Below are positions 57,683-64,000 of a DNA stretch of 64,000 nt, one piece after another; within the stretch, counting starts at the first letter, position 1; every line of letters begins with the position of its first letter. The DNA lies in contig NZ_VFMX01000001.1 of NCBI RefSeq assembly GCF_006715285.1, positions 1,178,001-1,242,000 on the forward strand, in the 5' to 3' direction. The translations under genes and the position numbers were made by a program. The notes beneath the pieces are model-generated. The model was not told the DNA's origin and ran no database searches. It saw only the letters and a program-made list of their open reading frames with translations. The stretch comes from Arthrobacter sp. SLBN-83. Its GTDB lineage: Bacteria > Actinomycetota > Actinomycetes > Actinomycetales > Micrococcaceae.

Positions 57683-58663
57683 ATGTCTTTGGGCGTGCCG
57701 CTGGTCCTGTCCGGGTTCGGCCCTGTGGGGCAGGCCTTTGTTGATTCCGTCTTTGAGCAGGATCCCTTGCTACAGGTTGCTGCGGTCCGGGGTCATTCGG
57801 CAGAGGTTTTTGTTGCGCCCGGGTCCGCGGTACCTGAGCGTGCTTCATGGGCGCCGGTCCGGCCCATCGAGGAGACGCTGGCCCGGACCAATGCCGCCGT
57901 TCTGGTCCAGGCACTGCCCTCCACTCCTGGCGCTCACGCGCGGGCCCTGCATGAGGCGCTTGCTGCCCTGAGGGGCGGCGTGGATGTGGTGACGGCAACG
58001 AAGAGCCACATCCTCAGCCACTGGCGCGAGCTTGAACGTGCGGCGGAGGTAGGCGGCAGCCGCATCCGCATTTCCGGGGCCACGGGCGCGGCGCTTCCCA
58101 CGGCCGACATGGCTCGCGTGGCCCTGAGGGGCATGGGGTGTAGCGCTGTGCGGGCCTGCCCCAACGGCACGTCCACCTTCATCCTGGACGAGCTGTCGGC
58201 TGGTATCGGGCTGGAGGATGCCGTGTTGGAGGCGCAGCGGCGGGGCATTGCCGAAGCAGACCCTTCCGCGGATTTATCCGGGAAGGATGCGGCCACCAAG
58301 GTGCGCTTGATCGCTGGACTCCTCTGGAACTGGGACGTGTCCGCGATTGCGGTTGAGACGGAGCCGATCGAAGCCTCTACGTCCGCCAGCGCATTGGCTG
58401 CCGCCCAACAAGGACGGCGCCTCCGCGCCGTTGCAAGCGCCTCCCTCAGCCGGCCCATGGTGGTCACTGTGCAGTTGGAAGCCGTGGCGCCCGGCGACCC
58501 GCTGTTCTCCATCAACGGTCCCGAAAAGGCGATGGTCTTCAGCTGCCCCGAGGCCGGGGACATCACGGTGCAGGGCGGCCGCTCCAGCCCGAAGGGTGCA
58601 GCGCTGGCTATGTTGAAGGATGTACTTAACCTTGCCGGGCTGAGCCGGCCAGGATTCCACTAG
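57683..58663 (+). CDS. Homoserine dehydrogenase family protein
   Basis: A 326-residue oxidoreductase with the NAD(P) loop LSGFGPVGQAF, catalytic-lysine region VVTATKSHI (family VVTANK) and substrate loop DPSADLSGKDAATKVRL, in which the family's DxxGxDAAxK lysine and aspartates are conserved. It lacks the ACT domain of the housekeeping actinobacterial enzyme and is about 100 residues shorter. It may oxidise homoserine or a related hydroxy-amino acid. The ATG follows the previous stop without a gap. A rhodanese gene follows with a sharp ribosome site inside this gene's end. Confidence 0.85.
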   Translation: MSLGVPLVLSGFGPVGQAFVDSVFEQDPLLQVAAVRGHSAEVFVAPGSAVPERASWAPVRPIEETLARTNAAVLVQALPSTPGAHARALHEALAALRGGVDVVTATKSHILSHWRELERAAEVGGSRIRISGATGAALPTADMARVALRGMGCSAVRACPNGTSTFILDELSAGIGLEDAVLEAQRRGIAEADPSADLSGKDAATKVRLIAGLLWNWDVSAIAVETEPIEASTSASALAAAQQGRRLRAVASASLSRPMVVTVQLEAVAPGDPLFSINGPEKAMVFSCPEAGDITVQGGRSSPKGAALAMLKDVLNLAGLSRPGFH

Positions 58664-58673
58664 GAGGAAACCC

Positions 58674-59075
58674 CTGAAACAGCACGATATTTCCGGGACC
58701 CCTGCCATCGACCAGCTGCTGGCGGAGAGCCGCGCCGGGCTCGAGCGTGTGCACGCCTCGGATCTTGAGCGGGAGAGGGCGGCAGGTGCCCTTGTTGTGG
58801 ACACGCGGCCGGCCGACCAGCGGGAGCGCGACGGTGAGTTGCCGGGAGCTGTGGTCATTGACCGCAACGTTCTCGAGTGGCGGCTCGATCCTTCCAGCCC
58901 CCACCGGCTCGAGATTGCGGATGACCCCGATCGGCGGATCGTGGTGGTCTGCAATGAGGGCTACAGCTCCAGCCTCGCCGCACACACTCTGCAGCGGCTG
59001 GGGCTGGCCCGCGCCACCGACCTCATCGGCGGATTCCAAGCCTGGGCAGCACTAGGCGGACATCCCGCTGAATGA
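58674..59075 (+). CDS. Rhodanese-like domain protein, probable CTG start
   Basis: A 133-residue rhodanese domain with VVDTRPADQRERDGELPGA, VIDRNVLEWRL and the active-site loop VVVCNEGYSSSLAA (catalytic Cys), ending in DLIGGFQAW. The domain needs the N-terminal helix AIDQLLAESRAGLERVHASDL-type stretch, but no ATG, GTG or TTG lies in frame between the stop at 58641 and a GTG at 58749 that would cut it off. A CTG at 58674 sits six bases after a perfect AGGAGG. I therefore place the start there. It may transfer sulfane sulfur; its partner is probably the upstream enzyme. Confidence 0.78.
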   Translation: MKQHDISGTPAIDQLLAESRAGLERVHASDLERERAAGALVVDTRPADQRERDGELPGAVVIDRNVLEWRLDPSSPHRLEIADDPDRRIVVVCNEGYSSSLAAHTLQRLGLARATDLIGGFQAWAALGGHPAE

Positions 59076-59158
59076 GCAGTCCCGCTGGTGAGTTGGCAGG
59101 CTGTTCCTGCATCAGATCCTGGTCAGGTTTCGTCAAGGTTCGTCCCCTACCCTCTGTT

Positions 59159-59187
59159 TTGCGGTTCACCTACCGCATGTTTAGCGT
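59159..59187 (+). promoter_or_regulatory. Promoter upstream of the MacB-type ABC genes
   Basis: TTGCGG (59159-59164) and TAGCGT (59182-59187) are 17 bases apart. A small inverted repeat GCGGT-N6-ACCGC (59161-59176) overlaps the -35 box. The match to consensus is moderate. Confidence 0.4.
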
Positions 59188-59239
59188 GCTACTGACCGGC
59201 CGGATGGCAGGCATGGTGCCGGGCTAAAGAAGGAAACCC

Positions 59240-59938
59240 ATGTCTGTGCCGATTTTGTCCACCCGCGATTTGACCAAGACCTATGGACGCGGCCCTGACC
59301 GTTTCGACGCCCTGAAAGGCGTGTCCCTGGATATCGACCGTGGAGACTCCGTCGCAATCGTCGGCAAGAGCGGATCCGGTAAGTCCACGCTGATGCACCT
59401 GCTGGCACTCCTGGACAGCCCGGGTGGAGGAGAAGTCCACGTTGACGGAACGAACGCCAGGACGTTGAGCGGCCGGAAGCTGAACACGTTGCGGAACCAG
59501 ATGTTCGGCTTCGTCTTCCAGCAGTTTTTCCTCAACCACGCCACCAGCGTGCTGGACAATGTGGTCCTGCCACTGAAGATCGCCGGGGCGGGGGCGCGGG
59601 AGCGCCGCGCCCGGGGCATGGAAGTCCTCGAACAGCTCGAACTGGCCGACAAGGCCCGCAACAAGGCCGGGAACCTGTCCGGCGGCCAGAAGCAGCGCGT
59701 GGTCATCGCGCGCGCCTTGGCGAACAACCCGCAGGTTCTCTTCGCTGACGAACCTACCGGAAATCTCGACACCGCCACGGGCGCCATCGTCGAAGACATC
59801 CTGTTCGACCTCAACCAAAACCACGGCATCACCCTCATCACGGTGACGCACGACCATGACCTGGCCGCACGGTTCAACCGCCGCCTCTACATCCGGGACG
59901 GGCAGCTCATCACCACTGACGAGGAGCACGCGGCATGA
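59240..59938 (+). CDS. ABC transporter ATP-binding protein (MacB/LolD type)
   Basis: A 232-residue ATPase with Walker A GKSGSGKST, Q-loop VFQQFFLNH, signature LSGGQKQRVVIARAL, Walker B VLFADEPTGNLD and switch VTHDHD. DEPTGNLD is diagnostic for the MacB/LolD/FtsE group, which powers mechanotransmission rather than classical import. GAAGGAAA precedes the ATG. It overlaps the permease start by four bases, so the two form a transporter that may export a lipid, peptide or antibiotic, or serve cell-envelope homeostasis. Confidence 0.94.
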   Translation: MSVPILSTRDLTKTYGRGPDRFDALKGVSLDIDRGDSVAIVGKSGSGKSTLMHLLALLDSPGGGEVHVDGTNARTLSGRKLNTLRNQMFGFVFQQFFLNHATSVLDNVVLPLKIAGAGARERRARGMEVLEQLELADKARNKAGNLSGGQKQRVVIARALANNPQVLFADEPTGNLDTATGAIVEDILFDLNQNHGITLITVTHDHDLAARFNRRLYIRDGQLITTDEEHAA

Positions 59939-61221
59939 AACCGCTTGAAACGCTGAAAACCGCCATCGCCAACAGCTTCCGCAGCAAGCTCCGCACCACC
60001 TTGACCATCCTGGCGATCTTCGTCGGAGCGTTTACCCTCACCATCACCAACGGTCTGGGCACCGGTATTTCCAACTACATCGACAGCCAGATCGCCGCCG
60101 TCGGGCCCAGCAACGCCTTCACTGTCACCAAGACTGACGTCAGCACCAGCCCGGGTTCCGGCCCGCAGAAATACGACCCCAACACCAGGGTCCTGGCCGC
60201 AGGCGGCCGACCAGGTTCAACACAGGTTGCCCTGAACCAATCCGATCTCGACGCCGTGGCCGCCATTCCCGGGATCACTGCTGTTTTCCCGGTCAGCCGG
60301 CTCAGCCCCGCCTACATTCAGTGGGACAGCCGGGACAAATACCAGCTCTCAGTCAGTCCGCTGGCAGGGGCACAGCCGCAACTGGCCTCCGGCGAAGCGC
60401 TGGACGATGCCGGCAGCCAGCCCCAGATAATCCTCCCCACCAGCTACATCGCACCGCTGGGTTTTACGGGCAGTGACCAGGCCGTGGGCCAGGATGTCAC
60501 CATCGGGATCCCGGATGCCACTGGAACCATGCACACCGTCACGGCAAGGATTAATGGCGTGGAAGACAACGCCCTCCTCGGCTCCGGCGGCGCTTTCGCC
60601 AACAAGGCCCTCACCGCCGCCCTCGCGGACGCGCAAAGCACGGGAGCGCCTGCCGCGACGAAGAACACGTGGACCGCGGCGACGGCCAGCTTCTCACCGA
60701 CGTCCAAAAAAGAGATCAACGACATGAAATCCCGGCTCAGCGCCGCCGGCTACTCGGCCCAGACGCTTGAGGACCGGATTGGCACCGTTAAGACCGTCAT
60801 CAACGGCATCATCGGTGTCCTGGACGCCTTCGCAATCATCGCCCTCGTCGCGGCCGGATTCGGCATCGTGAACACGCTGTTGATGTCGGTACAGGAACGG
60901 ACCCGGGAAATCGGCCTGATGAAGGCCATGGGCATGGGCAGCGGCTCTGTATTCGCGCTTTTCAGTACCGAGGCGGCATTCATCGGCCTGCTCGGCAGCC
61001 TCATCGGATCCGCCGCCGCCATCGGCCTGGGCACCGCCATCAGCGGCGCCCTTGCCCGGGGGCCCCTGAGCGACCTCGCCGGACTGCAGATCCTCAGCTT
61101 CGCCCCCGCACCCGTCGCCGGCGTCATCCTCCTGGTCATGGTCATCGCCTTTATCGCCGGCACGCTCCCCGCCTGGCGCGCGGCCCGACAAAACCCCATC
61201 GATTCGCTCCGCTACGAATAG
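59935..61221 (+). CDS. ABC transporter permease (MacB/FtsX fold)
   Basis: A 428-residue permease. One N-terminal helix (TLTILAIFVGAFTLTIT) is followed by a ~230-residue extracytoplasmic MacB-type domain and three C-terminal helices. The cytoplasmic motif SVQERTREIGLMKAMGMGSG and the end AWRAARQNPIDSLRYE are typical of FtsX-domain permeases. It pairs with the ATPase just upstream. Without an outer membrane, such pairs usually act in drug, peptide or lipoprotein handling or signalling. Confidence 0.92.
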   Translation: MKPLETLKTAIANSFRSKLRTTLTILAIFVGAFTLTITNGLGTGISNYIDSQIAAVGPSNAFTVTKTDVSTSPGSGPQKYDPNTRVLAAGGRPGSTQVALNQSDLDAVAAIPGITAVFPVSRLSPAYIQWDSRDKYQLSVSPLAGAQPQLASGEALDDAGSQPQIILPTSYIAPLGFTGSDQAVGQDVTIGIPDATGTMHTVTARINGVEDNALLGSGGAFANKALTAALADAQSTGAPAATKNTWTAATASFSPTSKKEINDMKSRLSAAGYSAQTLEDRIGTVKTVINGIIGVLDAFAIIALVAAGFGIVNTLLMSVQERTREIGLMKAMGMGSGSVFALFSTEAAFIGLLGSLIGSAAAIGLGTAISGALARGPLSDLAGLQILSFAPAPVAGVILLVMVIAFIAGTLPAWRAARQNPIDSLRYE

Positions 61222-61283
61222 CCCCAGGCAGCGGGCCATAGCCCGGACTTCAAGCATTAGCGGAAGACAGGGAGGTGTTGGAC

Positions 61284-61844
61284 ATGGGGGGACCACAAGC
61301 TCTCGCGTCCTTGGCGGTTGCAGGTGGGCGGTTGAGCGGACCCCACTTCATCGGTCTGAAGCTCGGCGTGGTCCTTCTGGCGCTGGTCTTAATCCTTCGC
61401 GTCCGTCGGCGCCTTTTGGTGCGGGTCCGCGGGCTGGGATGGCGGCGCCTGGCGATCGGCTGCGGCGCCGCGTCCACCCTCTTCTACGTTGCCTGGATCC
61501 TGTACCTGGGCGGGACGATGCCTTCCGTAACCGTCGCCTACAACTGGAACATGGCCTGGCTGGCCCTGGACGCCTTTGAAGCCCTCGCCGCGCTGCTGAC
61601 CGCGGTGTTCCTCTTCAGGAACAGCACCCTGGCGGTCCTTACTGCCACGGCCTTTTCCACCAGCCTGTGCATCGACGCCCTCTTCGACGTCACCACAGCC
61701 CAGCAGGGTCCGCCACTTCTGACCGCGGTGCTGGAAGCGGTCCTGGTCGAACTTCCCTTCGCGGCGCTGTCGGCAGTCCTTGCCGCAAAACTCCTTGCCG
61801 CTACCGCACATGGGAACAACTCGAGTCCCGGCCTGGACCGCTGA
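61284..61844 (+). CDS. Small multi-pass membrane protein of unknown function
   Basis: A 186-residue protein with about five hydrophobic segments (first around GLKLGVVLLALVLIL). Charged loops include RVRRRLLVRVRG. No signature of a known family is recognised. The ATG at 61284 has GGAGG eight bases upstream; GTG 61275 is also possible. It follows the ABC permease by 62 bases on the same strand and might share the transcript. Confidence 0.7.
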   Translation: MGGPQALASLAVAGGRLSGPHFIGLKLGVVLLALVLILRVRRRLLVRVRGLGWRRLAIGCGAASTLFYVAWILYLGGTMPSVTVAYNWNMAWLALDAFEALAALLTAVFLFRNSTLAVLTATAFSTSLCIDALFDVTTAQQGPPLLTAVLEAVLVELPFAALSAVLAAKLLAATAHGNNSSPGLDR

Positions 61845-61898
61845 CCCAATTCAGGGGTTCCTGGTCAGTTCATCAGCGGCGGAACGCAAGGAAATATT

Positions 61899-61933
61899 GT
61901 TCACCATATAGGACGCAGCCCAGTATAGTGAAC
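61899..61933 (+). promoter_or_regulatory. Inverted repeat and -10 box of a leaderless gene
   Basis: GTTCACCATATAGG (61899-61912) and CCAGTATAGTGAAC (61920-61933) form an inverted repeat matching at 11 of 14 positions. TATAGT at 61924-61929 is a good -10 box only seven bases before the ATG at 61936, so transcription should begin at or next to the start codon. The repeat resembles binding sites of IclR-type regulators; an IclR gene starts at 63840. Confidence 0.55.
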
Positions 61934-61935
61934 GC

Positions 61936-62988
61936 ATGACTTCCCGGAAGACCGTGGCCATCGCCGTCCCGCTCGAAGCAGAGCTCGTGGACCGGATCCG
62001 AGCCGTTGACCCCTCCATCACCGTCCTTTACGAGCCGGACCTCCTGCCCCCGGAACGCTACCCGGCAGATCACGCAGGTAACACAGCCTTCAAACGTAGC
62101 GAGGAGCAAGAGGAACGCTACTGGACCATACTCAACAGCGCCGAAGTGCTTTACGGCTTCCCCAACGAGAGCCCTGCAGGCCTGGCCCGCATCGCCCGGG
62201 AAAACCCACGGCTGCAGTGGGTCCACGCCATGGCGGCCGGCGCGGGTGGAGCAGTCAAGGCATCCGGACTCGGCCAGGACATTCTGCAGAAGTTCAAGAT
62301 CACCACCTCGGCGGGTGTGCACGCCCTGCCCCTCGCCGAGTTCGCCGCGATGGGGATCCTGAACGGGTTCAAGCGCAGCGCGGAGTTGGCACAGGATCAG
62401 CACGCCAAGGTCTGGCCTGAACTCCGGGTCCCCACCCGGCTGGTCAACGGATCGAACCTGGTTATCACCGGACTTGGCGAAATAGGCCTGGAAACCGCCC
62501 GGATCGCCAGGGCTCTCGGTATGAACGTCAGCGGCACCAAGCGGACCGTGGAGCCCATTGACGGTATCGACCAGGTTGTGGACAACGAAGGCCTCCCCTC
62601 CCTCCTGGCCACGGCAGACGCCGTCGTCAATACCCTGCCCGGCACCGCCTACACGGAAAAGCTGTTCAACCGCGGGGTGTTTGCCGCCATGAAGCCGGGA
62701 ACCACCTTCGTCAACGTGGGCCGCGGAACCGTGGTGGACGAGGACGCCCTGCTGGAGGCACTGGACAACGGCCAGGTGGGATACGCCTGCCTGGACGTCT
62801 TCGCCGTCGAACCGCTGCCACAGGACAGCCCCCTGTGGAACCATCCCAAGGTCATGGTCTCGCCCCACACCTCAGCCCTCAGCGCCGCCGAGAACCGGCT
62901 CATCACCGAACGGTTCTGCAGCAACCTCCGTACCTTCCTCGACGGCGGGGATCTCCCCCACCTCGTGGACACGGTGCATTTCTACTAA
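61936..62988 (+). CDS. D-2-hydroxyacid dehydrogenase
   Basis: A 350-residue NAD-dependent dehydrogenase of the 2-hydroxyacid family. The cofactor loop is VITGLGEIGLETARIA, followed by VNTLPGTAYTEKLFN, the VNVGRGTVVDEDALLEAL block with the catalytic Arg, DVFAVEPLP (Glu) and SPHTSALSA (catalytic His). It reduces a 2-keto acid or oxidises a D-hydroxy acid such as glyoxylate, hydroxypyruvate or phosphoglycerate. No ribosome site precedes the ATG, which matches the leaderless promoter. The next gene encodes a fumarylacetoacetase-family enzyme, suggesting catabolism of a 2-keto acid. Confidence 0.9.
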   Translation: MTSRKTVAIAVPLEAELVDRIRAVDPSITVLYEPDLLPPERYPADHAGNTAFKRSEEQEERYWTILNSAEVLYGFPNESPAGLARIARENPRLQWVHAMAAGAGGAVKASGLGQDILQKFKITTSAGVHALPLAEFAAMGILNGFKRSAELAQDQHAKVWPELRVPTRLVNGSNLVITGLGEIGLETARIARALGMNVSGTKRTVEPIDGIDQVVDNEGLPSLLATADAVVNTLPGTAYTEKLFNRGVFAAMKPGTTFVNVGRGTVVDEDALLEALDNGQVGYACLDVFAVEPLPQDSPLWNHPKVMVSPHTSALSAAENRLITERFCSNLRTFLDGGDLPHLVDTVHFY

Positions 62989-63005
62989 AACGAGGCGGAG
63001 AGCCG

Positions 63006-63743
63006 ATGCGCATCGCCAGAATCAAGACCGCAGAAGGTGCCCGGCACGCAGTGGAACGGGACGGCAGATGGCACCACATCGTCAACCCCTTCGAGGAGCC
63101 CTTTCAGTACACCGGCGGCACCACCGCGGACAGCGAAGCCGCATTCCTGGCCCCGGTGGAACCCAAGGTAGTGCTCGGCATCGGCCACAACCGGACGCTG
63201 AATGACCACCCCCTGCCCATCCAGGCGTGGCACAAGTCGGTTCATACCGTGGCCGGACCCGGCGATGCCATCGGCGCGGTCCGGGATCAGGGGACGGTCA
63301 ACGCGGAGGGTGAGCTCGCCGTCGTCATCGGCAGGACGGCAGCAAACCTGACCGCGGAGAACGCGCTGGAGCATGTCTTCGGCTATACCTGCGTCAACGA
63401 CGTCACCAACGTGGACCAAAATCTGGTGGATGAGCGGAACTTCCAGGGCAAGTCCGGGGTCAATTACACGCCCCTGGGCCCCTGGATCGAAACCGGACTC
63501 GCCGATCCTGAGCAGGTGGCCATCGACGTCTACGTCAACGGGACGGCCAAGGCCACCTCCGGGACGTTCAACCTGCCCTCAACCGTGGTGGACTGCCTCA
63601 TCTACGTCACGTCGTGGTTGACCCTCGAAGCCGGCGACGTGGTGATGACCGGTGCCCCCGCCACTGTCGTTCCCATCGAACCCGGAGACCGGGTGGACAT
63701 CGTGGTGGAGGGCATCGGCACCCTCAGCAGCGCAGTGGGCTGA
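63006..63743 (+). CDS. Fumarylacetoacetate hydrolase family protein
   Basis: A 245-residue FAH-fold enzyme. The start MRIARIKTAEGARHA, then VLGIGHNRTLNDH, GELAVVIGRTA (E in the metal site), GYTCVNDVTN and WIETGLADPEQV lie in the usual order, and GDVVMTGAPATV closes the metal site. This size fits the small FAH proteins that hydrolyse acylpyruvates, decarboxylate oxaloacetate or hydrate keto-dienoates. It follows the dehydrogenase by 17 bases. A weak GAGGCGGAG precedes the ATG at 63006. Confidence 0.88.
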   Translation: MRIARIKTAEGARHAVERDGRWHHIVNPFEEPFQYTGGTTADSEAAFLAPVEPKVVLGIGHNRTLNDHPLPIQAWHKSVHTVAGPGDAIGAVRDQGTVNAEGELAVVIGRTAANLTAENALEHVFGYTCVNDVTNVDQNLVDERNFQGKSGVNYTPLGPWIETGLADPEQVAIDVYVNGTAKATSGTFNLPSTVVDCLIYVTSWLTLEAGDVVMTGAPATVVPIEPGDRVDIVVEGIGTLSSAVG

Positions 63744-63785
63744 CAGCAGGCACCGAGGCCGCCCGAGCACACTTATGATGGATTG

Positions 63786-63803
63786 CGTTCAGTTGACTGA
63801 ACG
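63786..63803. promoter_or_regulatory. Perfect palindrome upstream of the IclR gene
   Basis: CGTTCAGT-TG-ACTGAACG is an 8-bp perfect inverted repeat 37 bases before the IclR start. It shares the GTTCA half-site with the inverted repeat at 61899-61933 and is a likely autoregulatory operator. Confidence 0.55.
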
Positions 63804-63839
63804 ATCAGCACAGTCTGCCCCGGCGACCTAAGGAGAATC

Positions 63840-64000
63840 ATGGCCGATTCCCATGCCCCCGCTTCATCTGAAAAGCCGGGAGCGACCTCTCCGGCGCCGG
63901 CAGTCACCCGGGCAGCAGCGGTACTCGACGCCCTCGCTGCCTCAGCTACCGGCCGGCTCACGCTGAGCGACCTTTCCCGCGAAGTGGGGATACCAAAATC
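63840..64000 (+). CDS. IclR family transcriptional regulator, 3' end cut by window edge
   Basis: Only the first ~53 codons are visible. The segment VTRAAAVLDALAA followed by LTLSDLSREVGIPKS is the start of the IclR winged-helix domain, whose recognition helix would follow. AGGAG precedes the ATG. Because it is in the same direction as the dehydrogenase and FAH genes and similar GTTCA repeats lie before both, it probably controls them. The ligand-binding part is outside the window. Confidence 0.85.
   Translation, partial: MADSHAPASSEKPGATSPAPAVTRAAAVLDALAASATGRLTLSDLSREVGIPK

Noticed and set aside
1..64000. tRNA, rRNA, CRISPR or insertion sequence
   Set aside because: No cloverleaf, rRNA signature, regular short repeat array or transposase-like protein could be recognised in the window.

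Overview
The window reads as a chromosomal segment of a high-GC actinobacterium of the Micrococcaceae, most like Arthrobacter or Pseudarthrobacter. The grounds are the uniformly high GC with GC-rich third codon positions, frequent GTG starts, Tat-exported lipoproteins, a sortase-E-type LAATG substrate, an actinobacterial LexA box, and a catabolic gene repertoire typical of soil Arthrobacter. No rRNA, tRNA, CRISPR array, transposase or phage gene was recognised. Coding density is high: no gene-free stretch exceeds about 220 bases.

Layout. (1) 1-11482: a divergent ROK repressor (cut by the left edge) and a long sugar operon with a canonical and a degenerate Gfo/Idh/MocA oxidoreductase, a Tat-lipoprotein ABC importer without its own ATPase, two sugar-isomerase-like TIM barrels, two further oxidoreductases and a TolB-like propeller. 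It looks like uptake and oxidation/rearrangement of an unusual sugar or glycoside. (2) 11510-20492: a LysE exporter, a glycosyltransferase and a run of genes of stress-related type (two SDR dehydrogenases, acidic low-complexity proteins, DUF6328 and DUF6766 membrane proteins, glycerate kinase, methyltransferase). (3) 20674-25133: three signalling genes, a soluble REC-GAF-histidine kinase, a GGDEF-EAL protein and a second EAL protein. (4) 25196-37767: small hydrophilic proteins, a glycerophosphodiesterase, HAD phosphatase, lipoprotein, an SOS-controlled umuDC pair, an orphan SsuA-like binding protein, a matrixin protease, a PfkB sugar kinase, an alpha/beta hydrolase, an FTCD_C protein and two exported surface proteins. 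(5) 37807-44036: a GntR regulator divergent from a complete 2-pyrone-4,6-dicarboxylate to pyruvate plus oxaloacetate pathway with an MFS transporter. (6) 44200-50976: a complete ABC importer (binding protein, two permeases, ATPase) with a GH63-like glucosylglycerate/mannosylglycerate hydrolase and its ROK regulator. (7) 51011-56529: an SDR gene, then a nucleoside operon (nucleoside hydrolase, MFS, ribokinase) divergent from a LacI repressor with two matching operators. (8) 56576-59075: a stand-alone RelA/SpoT-type synthetase, a homoserine dehydrogenase homologue and a rhodanese with a probable CTG start. (9) 59240-64000: a MacB-type ABC pair, a small membrane protein, a D-2-hydroxyacid dehydrogenase with a fumarylacetoacetase-family protein, and the start of an IclR regulator.

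How the parts fit. The catabolic blocks follow one plan: a local repressor (ROK, GntR, ROK, LacI, IclR) next to a transporter and enzymes, often with palindromic operators that can be seen directly. A 60-base hairpin element occurs in three versions at gene ends (32522-32581, 33730-33837, 51742-51803) and may be a dispersed terminator-like repeat of this lineage. A TAAG-N4-CTTA palindrome occurs in front of two small hydrophilic genes in the stress-like region. Functions are assigned from motifs and family resemblance read by eye; substrate assignments are inference.
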